A DNA stretch of 64,000 nt, taken from positions 1 through 64,000 of the forward strand of contig NZ_SMAG01000010.1 in the NCBI RefSeq assembly GCF_004341825.1, in the 5' to 3' direction. The stretch is from Hazenella coriacea (GTDB lineage: Bacteria; Bacillota; Bacilli; Thermoactinomycetales; Thermoactinomycetaceae). The notes under the pieces are model-generated. The model was not told the origin of the DNA. It saw nothing but the letters and a program-made list of their open reading frames with translations, and ran no database searches. A program made the position numbers and the translations under genes. Below, in pieces: positions 45,425-55,100 of the stretch (positions are counted from its first letter, which is position 1; each line of letters begins with the position of its first letter).

Positions 45425-46144
45425 GTGATTCAGGCATCTGAGCTGTGGAAAGTATTTGGAAAAGGAGAGCAACGGGTTGAAGCCTTACGAGGATTGAATT
45501 TATCGATTCAGGCGGGAGAAATTGTTGCAGTGATGGGACCTTCTGGTTGTGGAAAGACGAGCCTTCTAAACTGTTTATCTGGGCTTGATCACATCACACA
45601 GGGTTCTGTAGAGATTGCTGGACAAAATATTCATCGGTTGAAAGAAAAGAAACTGGATCAATTTCGTGCGGAACAAATGGGTTTTGTTTTTCAGGCATAT
45701 AATCTCATCCCTGTGTTGTCAGCAGTGGAAAATGTGGAATTACCTTTATTAGCACAGGGGATCCCTGTGAAAAAAGCAAGAGTACAAGCAGAACAAGCAT
45801 TAGGAAAAGTAGGACTTCGTAATCGGGCTCATCATCTACCGACCGAGTTATCAGGAGGACAGGCTCAACGTGTTGCGTTAGCTAGAGCGATTGTCAATCA
45901 ACCGAAAGTCATTTGGGCAGATGAGCCAACGGGTGCTTTAGACCGTGAAACTAGCCAAATGGTGCTTGATTTATTTGATCATATTAACCGAACGGAGCAG
46001 ACAACGATTGTAATTGTTACTCATGATCCAAAAGTTGCTGAACAGGCTAATCGAATTGTGTATATGGATAGTGGAGTAATTGTAAAAGAAAGATTGACCC
46101 AGCGTCCGACCACTACAAAGGTAAAGGCAGGCGAACAGAGATGA
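45425..46144 (+). CDS. ABC transporter ATP-binding protein (LolD/MacB type)
   Basis: A 239-residue ATPase. Walker A is GPSGCGKTS, signature LSGGQAQR, Walker B VIWADEPTGALD; the sequence type pairs with FtsX-like permeases in systems that act at the membrane rather than importing. GTG at 45425 has the 7-base spacing from AAGGGGA; the ATG at 45419 is one base from it. Its stop overlaps the start of the permease gene by 4 bases, so the two are coupled. Confidence 0.93.
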   Translation: MIQASELWKVFGKGEQRVEALRGLNLSIQAGEIVAVMGPSGCGKTSLLNCLSGLDHITQGSVEIAGQNIHRLKEKKLDQFRAEQMGFVFQAYNLIPVLSAVENVELPLLAQGIPVKKARVQAEQALGKVGLRNRAHHLPTELSGGQAQRVALARAIVNQPKVIWADEPTGALDRETSQMVLDLFDHINRTEQTTIVIVTHDPKVAEQANRIVYMDSGVIVKERLTQRPTTTKVKAGEQR

Positions 46145-48909
46145 AGATAGGGGTTATCATTATGGCTTCATTATGTTGTTTGCTAATTGGAGTGACACTC
46201 TTTCTTAGTTTCAAGTATCCACACCTACGAAATATGGCTTTTCGAAATATCCGTTTGAGAAAGACCACGAGCATACTAACCATGATCGGATCAATGGTCG
46301 GAACTGCTCTCATCACATCAGCTTTATTATTGCAGACATCTATAGAAATGAGTATTGATCAATACTTTGATAAGCATTTTGGTCCGATCTATTCAGATAT
46401 TTATGCATCCCAACAAAAGGATTTACATCGGGATTATTTTGAAGAGAGAGACCTGAAGGAAATTGAAAAGGATATCTTTAAACAGAGTGAAGAATTTAAA
46501 GGGTTTCTGCCTGTAAACAGTCTTTATGGGACGCTTCTTAAAGTAGATTCAAAGGGAAAACCTATCTTGCTTCAACCTGCTATTTATTTAAAAGCCTTTG
46601 ATTTAGATTTAGCTAAACAGTTTGATCCAAAAGGAATGAAAGATATACAAGAACTACCCACTAAAGATGAGATGATCCTTTCAAAAGCAACAGCTGATCA
46701 TTTGGAGTTAAAGGTGGGAGATTCTGTACAGTTGCAGGTTCCTGAAAAAAACCCAGTCTCTTTAAAAGTAAAACAAATTGTGCCAGAACAAGGATTAACA
46801 GGTTATCGAGGATCACAGAATGGAACCGGTACAGGTATGATTTCAATGGAGTTGGCTCAAGAGCTAACAGGGATTTCTACGGGATATACCAATGTCTTAG
46901 TTGGTTCTAATCCACAAATAGAATGGTCGAGTGGGTGGATTTCTATCTTAGATGATTGGGAGCAATACCATGTTTTTAGTTTGGCGTTAAATCAACTAGA
47001 AGGGATTTTAAAGTTCATTCCATTGTTTGTAATTGCAAGTGTGAATGCGATTATCATTGGAATCGTGTTAATGTTAAACATTTATAAAATGATTGCGGAT
47101 GAACGTAGACGAGAGATGGGCATGTTACGCGCAGTGGGGATGAAGCGAAAAGATCTAGTTCGTATGCTTCGTTTAGAAGGAATGATCTATGCTCTAGGTT
47201 CAAGCTTTCTAGGAACATTAGCTGGGATTGGAATCTCGAAGCTAATCTTGCAGGGAATTGGTAAGGTTTTTCAACAAGCGATCCAGTATCAGAGTCAATT
47301 GAATGTCCAATACCAATTTTATATTGATGCCCCATCACTGATTACGGGTTTCTCAATCGGAATTCTATTGGGTTATATTAGTATGGTTTGGATTGCTTGG
47401 AGAGCGACTAAAACTCCTATTGTACAATTATTGCAGGATCTATTTGCTATAAAAAAGACAGATGGGAATGGGTGGAATCAAACGCTGATTCAGACCCTAT
47501 TTGCACTCTGTTTTGGAATGATTTCATTGGTTCTTGTAGTGATTACCATGCGCCCAGCTTACCAAGTTTGGCTAGAACAACATGAACAACAAGCCGCTCT
47601 TGTTCAAGTGATTCTTTCTTTAACGATCATTATTAGTTCGATTCTGTTTGTATTTATGGGATTACCGTTTATTTATAAAGGACTACAAAAAATGATGTCC
47701 TTCTCCTCACGGTTATATGGAGTTCTTGGTCTAGCTTTTCGTTATCCACAGTTGAACAAAAAGAGAACTCTTCTTCTACTGAGTATGTTTACGATGGTTT
47801 TATTTATGACAGGTTTTTCAGGGATCATTAATGCTACATTCGCTCCATATTTTGCACAGTTTGATCCCAGAAAGGCGACAGGTGGATTTGATGTACTAGC
47901 AGAAACGGATCGAGCTTTAACCCAAGAGCAGGTTGACCAGATGATCAAGCAATCTTCCTATATCAAGCAAAACGATTTATCTGTTGTGACTGTGGTTCAT
48001 CATTTTCCATTGGAGAGTGATCGGTTACTGTCACGTGAATTAATCAATGGTGTGGATGAACGATTTGTGCAACATCAACAAATTAAATTGCTTTCACGAG
48101 ATGATGGTTATACATCAGATCAACAGGTATGGAATGAGTTGAAGAAAAACCCTGAAGTGGTAATCATTTCAGAATCTATTAACATGGGTAGTGAGAAAAA
48201 GTATCAAGTGGGTGATCTATTTGAAGTGGCACCTGGTGTATCGAAAAAAATGATCGGGATTGCCGAAACGTCAAAAGAAAGCTATGGTTTTGCTACTTCA
48301 CAAGGAGTTTGGATTCATCAGAGTGAACTGGATCGAATCGCACAAAACAAGCTAATTACAACAACGATTTTGTTTAAAGTACAAGACTCAGATCGTCTTG
48401 CAATGACTGCTAAAGAGATTGAAAAGGAGATGAATCAGCAAGGGATTTATCCCACTCGTAATCCACAACAGCTTTTTGTTGCCTCTCAATCTTTTATTCG
48501 AGTTTTACTTTCTCTATTAGAAGGATTTAGTGCTTTGGCAACAGTGATTGGGATCGTTGGTTTAATGGTTGTCATGTTCCGAGTGGTTCGCGAACGAAGA
48601 CAACAGATCGGGATGTTGCGAGCTATGGGAGTTCATAAATCATTTATCTTCTGGAGTATGATTTTAGAGGGAACTGTGATTGCAATGACAGGAATTCTGT
48701 TAGGATTGCTGCTAGGTACTTATGTAGGGATAACAATCATTCAAACTGTTTTAGCTGAAGGGAATACAACCATACCGTTAGTTTTCCCATATCTAAAGTC
48801 GACCACTTATGTCTTAGTATCTTTGTTTATGGTCGTACTTTGCTCAGCCCTACCCGCCCGTCAAACACTCAGACTCACACCTGTCGAAGCGACCCGATAT
48901 GTCAGTTAA
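46141..48909 (+). CDS. FtsX-like ABC permease, 922 residues
   Basis: A large permease with two FtsX units. An N-terminal helix (8-25) and a MacB-like periplasmic region (about 45-270) precede three helices with a typical RREMGMLRAVGMKRKDLVRM loop. The second half repeats this with RRQQIGMLRAMGVHKSFIFWSM. About eight to ten transmembrane helices in total. Such permeases act in antimicrobial peptide resistance, lipoprotein handling or cell-wall signalling; the target is unknown. The adjacent two-component system may regulate it. Confidence 0.9.
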   Translation: MKIGVIIMASLCCLLIGVTLFLSFKYPHLRNMAFRNIRLRKTTSILTMIGSMVGTALITSALLLQTSIEMSIDQYFDKHFGPIYSDIYASQQKDLHRDYFEERDLKEIEKDIFKQSEEFKGFLPVNSLYGTLLKVDSKGKPILLQPAIYLKAFDLDLAKQFDPKGMKDIQELPTKDEMILSKATADHLELKVGDSVQLQVPEKNPVSLKVKQIVPEQGLTGYRGSQNGTGTGMISMELAQELTGISTGYTNVLVGSNPQIEWSSGWISILDDWEQYHVFSLALNQLEGILKFIPLFVIASVNAIIIGIVLMLNIYKMIADERRREMGMLRAVGMKRKDLVRMLRLEGMIYALGSSFLGTLAGIGISKLILQGIGKVFQQAIQYQSQLNVQYQFYIDAPSLITGFSIGILLGYISMVWIAWRATKTPIVQLLQDLFAIKKTDGNGWNQTLIQTLFALCFGMISLVLVVITMRPAYQVWLEQHEQQAALVQVILSLTIIISSILFVFMGLPFIYKGLQKMMSFSSRLYGVLGLAFRYPQLNKKRTLLLLSMFTMVLFMTGFSGIINATFAPYFAQFDPRKATGGFDVLAETDRALTQEQVDQMIKQSSYIKQNDLSVVTVVHHFPLESDRLLSRELINGVDERFVQHQQIKLLSRDDGYTSDQQVWNELKKNPEVVIISESINMGSEKKYQVGDLFEVAPGVSKKMIGIAETSKESYGFATSQGVWIHQSELDRIAQNKLITTTILFKVQDSDRLAMTAKEIEKEMNQQGIYPTRNPQQLFVASQSFIRVLLSLLEGFSALATVIGIVGLMVVMFRVVRERRQQIGMLRAMGVHKSFIFWSMILEGTVIAMTGILLGLLLGTYVGITIIQTVLAEGNTTIPLVFPYLKSTTYVLVSLFMVVLCSALPARQTLRLTPVEATRYVS

Positions 48910-48970
48910 GCATTGGGTTTATAGAGGTTGGATAGCAATTTCTATGGTTAAAGTTCATTGGTAATCATTG

Positions 48971-49026
48971 TCTCGTTCATCATTAGAGTAGTAAGGAGTT
49001 GAATGATGAACGAGCTATTTTTTTCT
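48971..49026 (+). terminator. Terminator between the ABC genes and the two-component genes
   Basis: CTCGTTCATCATT (48972-48984) pairs perfectly with AATGATGAACGAG (49002-49014), followed by a T-rich run. Its loop contains a GTAAGGAG site. Confidence 0.85.
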
Positions 49027-49061
49027 TGTAAAATGAAAGGAGGAAAAAAGGAGGAGCTTGG

Positions 49062-49766
49062 ATGGAAAAAAGAATATATGTGATTGATGATGAACCCCAA
49101 ATTATACAAGCTGTAAGTCAATATTTAAATCAAGAGGGATTCATCACTATTGGAGAAACGAATCCACAAAAAGCTCTCGATCGATTGCAAAATGGTTTAG
49201 AAGTGGATCTTATTTTACTTGACTGGATGATGCCTAAACTCAATGGGATGGATCTATGTAAGCAAATTCGGACTTTCTCACATATCCCTATTATTTTCTT
49301 AACTGCTAAAACGGACGAGTATGAGATGTTATTAGGATTGGAATTAGGAGCTGATGATTATATCACTAAGCCCTTTTCGATGAGAGAGTTGGTGACCCGT
49401 ATTCGAGTCGTATTGCGTAGAACACCAACGATTTCTTCCCTCAGTCATCGTGAACATCAAGAAATGATCGTGGTGGATGAATTAAAAGTGTCGCCTTACT
49501 CACACCAAGCATGGCTCGGTGAACAAGAAATAGATTGTACCCTTTCAGAGTTTAAAGTCCTATCCACGCTTGCTTCGCATCCAGGTCGAGTATACAGTCG
49601 AGCACAACTGATAGAGGTATCTTTAGGAGAAGAATATTTGGGCTATGAACGAACGATCGATACACATATCCACAATTTGCGTAAAAAGATGAAAAAAATA
49701 TCCCCTAATTTTAATGGGATTCGGACAGTTTTTGGAGTGGGCTATACTCTAGGTGATCGCAAATGA
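49062..49766 (+). CDS. OmpR/PhoB-family response regulator
   Basis: A 234-residue DNA-binding response regulator. The receiver domain (about 3-117) has the acidic pair in IDDEP, the phosphoacceptor Asp in LILLDWMMP (about residue 54), Thr in FLTAKT and Lys in ITKPFS. The winged-helix output domain (about 140-234) has LSEFKVLSTLASHPGRVYSR and RTIDTHIHNLRKK. ATG at 49062 follows GGAGGAG. The kinase gene overlaps by 4 bases. Confidence 0.95.
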   Translation: MEKRIYVIDDEPQIIQAVSQYLNQEGFITIGETNPQKALDRLQNGLEVDLILLDWMMPKLNGMDLCKQIRTFSHIPIIFLTAKTDEYEMLLGLELGADDYITKPFSMRELVTRIRVVLRRTPTISSLSHREHQEMIVVDELKVSPYSHQAWLGEQEIDCTLSEFKVLSTLASHPGRVYSRAQLIEVSLGEEYLGYERTIDTHIHNLRKKMKKISPNFNGIRTVFGVGYTLGDRK

Positions 49767-50800
49767 GAGCTTGGATTCACCGTTATGGACTGGGGATGCA
49801 AGCTTTTTTTCTTTTATGTATGTTTGTCTCTGTTTGGATGGGACAGGTGGGAATGGTCTCCAATGATTCCCTCTGGGGTTGGTATTTATGGGGTAGTTTA
49901 TGGCTTCTAGGAGCTACTTTCCTACTCTGGTTTCATCTCAAACAAAGACAGCGTTTACAGCTAGTTAGAGAGTTAGCTGAACAGATCCAGATGCGCCCCC
50001 AACTGAATCAGATCCACGTAAATACAAATGACGAGATATCCTTATTGCTAAAATCAGTTCAACAGCTAGGAAATCGTATATCAGAAGGAGAGGAGCTGCG
50101 TAGTCAATTAGTTGCGGATGTCGCTCATGAATTACGAACTCCTTTAACGATTATTCGGGGACAGTTGGAATCCCTAGTGAATCAAGAAAAAGTAGATTCA
50201 GTTCAACTGTTTCCCATTATTGATGAGACGATCCGTATGTCCCGTTTGATTCAAGATTTGCAGCAACTTAGTCTAGCAGAGTCTCGTAAGATTCAGTTGC
50301 AAAGAAAATGGATTTCTTTCGAAGATTGGTTGCAGGAGATGATTGAAGTTCTTGCCATTGAAGCTGAAGAAAAACAGATTCAGCTATCGATAAAGCATCT
50401 GATTCAGGGAGAAGTATATTGGGACCCACTCAGAATGAAACAAGTACTCATCAATATCCTTGGCAATTCACTTCAATATACACCCGATGGTGGGCGGGTC
50501 GAGATTGAAGCTGAAATCAATTATGATATGGTACAAATGGTGATCACTGATTCAGGACCTGGAATTCCTCATGAAAAACTCCCTTATATATTTAAACGAT
50601 TTTACCGAGTCGATGGTTCGCGAAATCGATTATCTGGTGGGACAGGAATTGGTTTAGCGATCGCCAAAGAGTTTGTGGAGATTCATCAGGGATGGATTGA
50701 TATTGAAAGCGAGTTAGGAAAAGGTTGTGTAATAACGATCCAGGTTCCCGTATTTCCTGAAGAAGAGAAGTCCACTCCATTCTTTGATTCCGAGAGATGA
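49763..50800 (+). CDS. Sensor histidine kinase
   Basis: A 345-residue membrane kinase, partner of the upstream regulator. Two transmembrane helices (about 10-29 and 40-60) enclose only a very short extracytoplasmic loop, as in intramembrane-sensing kinases. The phosphorylated His is in DVAHELRTPLTIIRG (near residue 118). The ATPase domain has the N box (LINILGNSLQYTPDGG), G1 (DSGPGI) and G2 (GGTGIGLAI). The short loop and an FtsX-type transporter next to it fit systems that respond to peptide antibiotics. Confidence 0.94.
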   Translation: MRAWIHRYGLGMQAFFLLCMFVSVWMGQVGMVSNDSLWGWYLWGSLWLLGATFLLWFHLKQRQRLQLVRELAEQIQMRPQLNQIHVNTNDEISLLLKSVQQLGNRISEGEELRSQLVADVAHELRTPLTIIRGQLESLVNQEKVDSVQLFPIIDETIRMSRLIQDLQQLSLAESRKIQLQRKWISFEDWLQEMIEVLAIEAEEKQIQLSIKHLIQGEVYWDPLRMKQVLINILGNSLQYTPDGGRVEIEAEINYDMVQMVITDSGPGIPHEKLPYIFKRFYRVDGSRNRLSGGTGIGLAIAKEFVEIHQGWIDIESELGKGCVITIQVPVFPEEEKSTPFFDSER

Positions 50801-50816
50801 CAAAAGCCATGAAAGA

Positions 50817-50853
50817 ATCCCTTGAAAAGTTGTTTTCTCTATATCAAGGGATT
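50817..50853. terminator. Hairpin after the histidine kinase gene
   Basis: AATCCCTTGA pairs with TCAAGGGATT around a 17-base loop. No T run follows, so it is at best a weak terminator shared by the convergent genes. Confidence 0.5.
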
Positions 50854-50926
50854 CCGCTAAAAGTAGCACAAATTGATTTCATAAGTGATTTCAGATGAAA
50901 GGTTGACTCCATGGATCAGCTCAAGA

Positions 50927-51976
50927 TTAGAGAGGTAAAACAGGCGCTTGGTTTTGGGATAGAAAAAGTAAATTGCCCTTTCTCTTGGCTAGATGGATAT
51001 TCTCTTTGATGCGAAGGAGTTGAACCATGTAGGGGATGGGTTCTTCAATATGTGGGAAATGAGCTGAATTGTGGTACCAAATGATCTCCTTGATCGGAGC
51101 TTCGATATAGTGAAAGTAATGTTCTTGAATTTGGACTGGATTGACGACATCATAGCGTCCCATCATGAGGAAGAACGGAACTTCTAGCTTGGGAACCTGT
51201 TTATAAAGGTTTACTTGTTTGAGCTCAAGAGATAGGTATTTGGACGATTTGCTTTGGCCTTGTTTCCATTTCCACCAATCTAGCCATGTATATTCAGAGG
51301 AAATAAAACCAGAGAGAATCATGTGTGAGAAAGAGCGAAAGCGGATTACTCCACCGAAACTATTTAACCAGTGGTATAAGATTTTTCGTTTCTCACTTCT
51401 ACGATAGGGAGGGTCACCGATTAGATAGAGTTGCTTAGTGGCTCGATGGTGAGCCGTTTTCACGGAGTGATCTAAAGTTAGTTGGTAAGAAACCCATTCA
51501 CTTTCTTGTGGTTCCACAAGCTGACTCATTCCAATATAAGCGTGTATAAGTTCAGGATATAAACTAGCAGTCAAGATCCCGATGATACTTCCCCAGTTGT
51601 GACCAACTAGGTATATTTTATTTTGCTGAAAACGATTTAATAGATATTGGATTAACTCATGTGTATCTGAGACGAATTGATCAATGGTGAATGTCGCAGG
51701 GGAGACATAGGAATTAGACTTTCCGGCTCCACGTTGATCCCAGTGGACGATGACAAAGTGATTTTCCAGTTCTTCTTGATAACGGCGAATAAACCCGATT
51801 TGACCGAATCCGGGACCACCATGTAAAAAAAGAAGAATAGGTTGATGGCGATCTCTTCCGCGAATCATAATGGTTTGTTTGATGCCACCAATCGTTACTT
51901 GTTCGATGATAGCGATACTTCCCTCAAGCTCTTTTTTTCGATCATCGAGGAAGAGAGGAGTATGACTTTTAAACAT
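50927..51976 (-). CDS. Alpha/beta hydrolase lacking the nucleophile serine
   Basis: A 349-residue alpha/beta hydrolase-fold protein close to proline iminopeptidases. The oxyanion motif LFLHGGPG and the WDQRGAGKS segment are intact. The nucleophile elbow reads VGHNWGS, with asparagine where the catalytic serine should be (codon AAC). The acid (GRYDVVNP) and histidine (SAHFPHIEEP) remain. It may be non-catalytic or use another chemistry. ATG at 51976 follows an AAGGATGGGAT stretch; a GTG at 52006 preceded by AGAGGG is an alternative start. Confidence 0.87.
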   Translation of the reverse strand: MFKSHTPLFLDDRKKELEGSIAIIEQVTIGGIKQTIMIRGRDRHQPILLFLHGGPGFGQIGFIRRYQEELENHFVIVHWDQRGAGKSNSYVSPATFTIDQFVSDTHELIQYLLNRFQQNKIYLVGHNWGSIIGILTASLYPELIHAYIGMSQLVEPQESEWVSYQLTLDHSVKTAHHRATKQLYLIGDPPYRRSEKRKILYHWLNSFGGVIRFRSFSHMILSGFISSEYTWLDWWKWKQGQSKSSKYLSLELKQVNLYKQVPKLEVPFFLMMGRYDVVNPVQIQEHYFHYIEAPIKEIIWYHNSAHFPHIEEPIPYMVQLLRIKENIHLAKRKGNLLFLSQNQAPVLPL

Positions 51977-52127
51977 CGATAAATCCCATCCTTTTTCGGT
52001 GCACACAAGATTTACCCTCTAAGGGCTTAGTTGCGCACCCAATTTTTCAACCACTTAATAATTCATGATTAACTTTTGTATACATTCTACTTTTAACTAG
52101 ATATTTCCTTTTTTGGATCATGTGTTG

Positions 52128-52169
52128 AAAAAAGAACAACCTGTTCAGAGGGATCAGGTTGTTCTTTTT
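52128..52169. terminator. Terminator of gltB
   Basis: AAGAACAACCTG pairs with CAGGTTGTTCTT with A and T runs on both sides. It lies just after the gltB stop on the minus strand. Confidence 0.9.
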
Positions 52170-52174
52170 GAACT

Positions 52175-55100
52175 TTATTCTGTAGAGATGGAAGGGTCTG
52201 CTTGTTGTTGGACAGGGATGATCTGGACAAAATGGTCTGAGAGATTTTCCAATAATAGTTGTATTTGTTGTGCAGTGGAGAGTTGACCAGAAGCGATTAA
52301 TTCTACTAGGTAAGCATTCAATAGTTCTTGAAGATCTTGTACACCTTGATCGTAGAGTGGTCCCAACGCCACCTTTGCTGCTTTAGCGATTCGTCGCTGA
52401 ATGGCTTCTTGATCTAACCCTAACTGAGGTTGGAGTCGAAGATAGACCACTCCTCCGGTCATTCCAGAGCAAATCCAAGGACCTGGATCACCAAGCACAA
52501 CAGCTCGCCCATTTGTCATATACTCAAAGGCAAATCCTTTGATATTGGCTCGATTGGCAATCATACCAAGATCATCACGGAGTGGCTCTTTCAATTCACC
52601 AGCAATGATCAAGTCTGCACCCGAAAGGCGAATCCCTGCTCGTGAATCGGCATCTCCTTGAACAATGAACAAGCCTTGTTGTGCACCATAACAAAATCCT
52701 TTTCCAACTGAGCCATTCATCCATTTAAGCTTTTTATTGGGGGATTTCAAGATGGCTACTTTTCCACCAAAAGCAGTTTTTGCTACACCATCCTGAGCTC
52801 CGCCGTGGACTGTGACTTGGATTCCATCAGCATGAAAGGCGGCAAATCCATTGCCTGGGATAGATCCATTCAAGTATTCGAGTGAGGTTGGAGGAAGTGA
52901 ACGATAACTTCCATCCAGTCGGTGGCGTACTCGTTGACTAGATAAGTCACTCACTAATACTCGATGAGCACTATGAATGCCAGTATAAGAAGTGGGAGCT
53001 TCATTCCGATGACTATGAGGTAAATGGTTTTCTTCCAACCCAGCTGAGATCATAGTAGGTGTAATGGAAGACTCAATCGAACTGACTTGAAGTAGATCAG
53101 ATAGGTCGAGTCGTTCTTGTTCCCTTGTTTGTATGAGTAAGTCAGAGCGTCCCACCAAGTCTTGAGTTCGTGTAAAACCAAGTTGTGCTGTAATTCGCTG
53201 AATCTCTTTACTTAAAGTAGTAAAGAGTTGTGTCAATCCTTCGATCGAACGATCCAATTCACGAGGTACAAATCGGCGGAATCCATGCTCCTCTGCCTCA
53301 GCGACAGTTTCTACTTGAGTGGCGATTCCTACATGGCAAGTATCTAGATGACATCCCCGACATGTAGTACATCCAATGGCTAACATAGCAAGTGTGCCAA
53401 ATCCGACTCGGTTTGCACCTAAGCAGATGATTTTGATCACATCAAGTGCACTTTTGAGCCCACCATCAGCCCAAATCTCGACTTGATGGCGAATTCCAGC
53501 TTCAAGTAAAGCGTTGTGAGCGGCTTTTACACCGATTTCAACAGGTAGACCCACATGTTGTAAAGCATGAACTCGTGCTGCTCCTGTTCCTCCATCAAAG
53601 CCACTCAGGGTAATGATGTCTGCTCCTGCTTTGGCAATTCCGACTGAAATAGTACCAATGTTAGGCACAACAGGAACTTTGACAATTACTTTTGCAAATG
53701 GATTGGCTGTTTTTAATTCCGTGATGATCTGTGCTAGGTCCTCAATCGAATAAATATCATGATTATTCGAAGGAGATATTAAGTCGTTACCTGGTGTCGC
53801 ATTTCGTGCTGCTGCTACTTTTTCAGATACTTTTTTTCCGGGGAGATGGCCACCTTCACCAGGTTTGGCTCCTTGTCCAATCTTGATCTCTAGGAGATTG
53901 GCTGAGTTGGCTAGTTCAATATTGACACCAAATCGTCCAGAGGCAATTTGATGTCCACGTGTGTGTGGATATTTCCCCAACATATCTTTAATTTCGCCGC
54001 CTTCACCATTTAAGCTAACCATATTAAGTCGCTCAGCAGCTTCGGCGTATGCTCGAAAGGCCACTTCGTTTTGCGATCCAAATGACATAGAACTAATCAC
54101 AAAAGGAAGATCATGGTGACCAATGGAACAATCTACGTCATCGGGGTGAATGTGATTTGTTTCAGAAAAGCGAAAGTCAGACAAATGACGCAAACTGATT
54201 GGGCTATCTCGTTCTAATTCATGTAGTTTAAGTGCAAAATCCTCGTAGCTGATCGACCCTTGAGCTAATTGCCCAATCGACTTCCAGATTCTAGGCCATA
54301 AGTGAAATAAGCGAGCTGGCTTCGCTTGTTCACTATGAAAGTCAGCCATGCGTTCTTCTGCATCTTTTTCCAGCTGATCCCAGGAAAGTCCCGCTTTGTC
54401 TGTGCCACAGTAGTTTACAATTTGCAGTAGGTCTGCAATCTCAGAGTGAAGACCGATAGATGAAAATAAGCGTGAGTATCCACGAAGCTCATGAATACCT
54501 AGGGTGGAAACGATTTTTTCTAACCCCTTATAGAGTGCTTGATATAAGTGAACAGATGATAATGCCTCTTTTTCTTGGATTGTTGCAAACATCAGATATG
54601 GAGAAATTGCATCAGCTCCAAGACCGATTGCGATGGCGAGATCATGTAAATTACGGATGGCACCAGATCGTAGTACGATGCTGACAGAGCGACGTAAATT
54701 TTGTCCTTCAGATTGTGTCGTATGTTTGAGGGCTAGATCTACTTTTGAAAGAGCTAGGTAGGGGTCCAGATAGAGTGAATTTTGCTGATGACATTCTTCG
54801 TCGTCAAAGACCAAGAGTGTAGTTCCATTTATAACGGCACTCTTTGCTTCCTCAGCCAATTCAGTTAATCGTTGCTGGATTCCTGTGGCTGGGGAATAGG
54901 TCAAAGAGAGTTTTGTAACTTGGTTTTTTTGATTGAAAAATTGAACCAAATCATCAAAAGAAAGGGTTAAGCATTGGTTACATACTTCAGCTGCATGTGG
55001 ACCTTCCAAAAGAATGGGAGAGGGTAATTCGATCCGGGTGGCCTTTTGCTCAGTAGGCGATTGGAGAACAGGTCGTTGACCGATCACGACTCGAGTTGAA

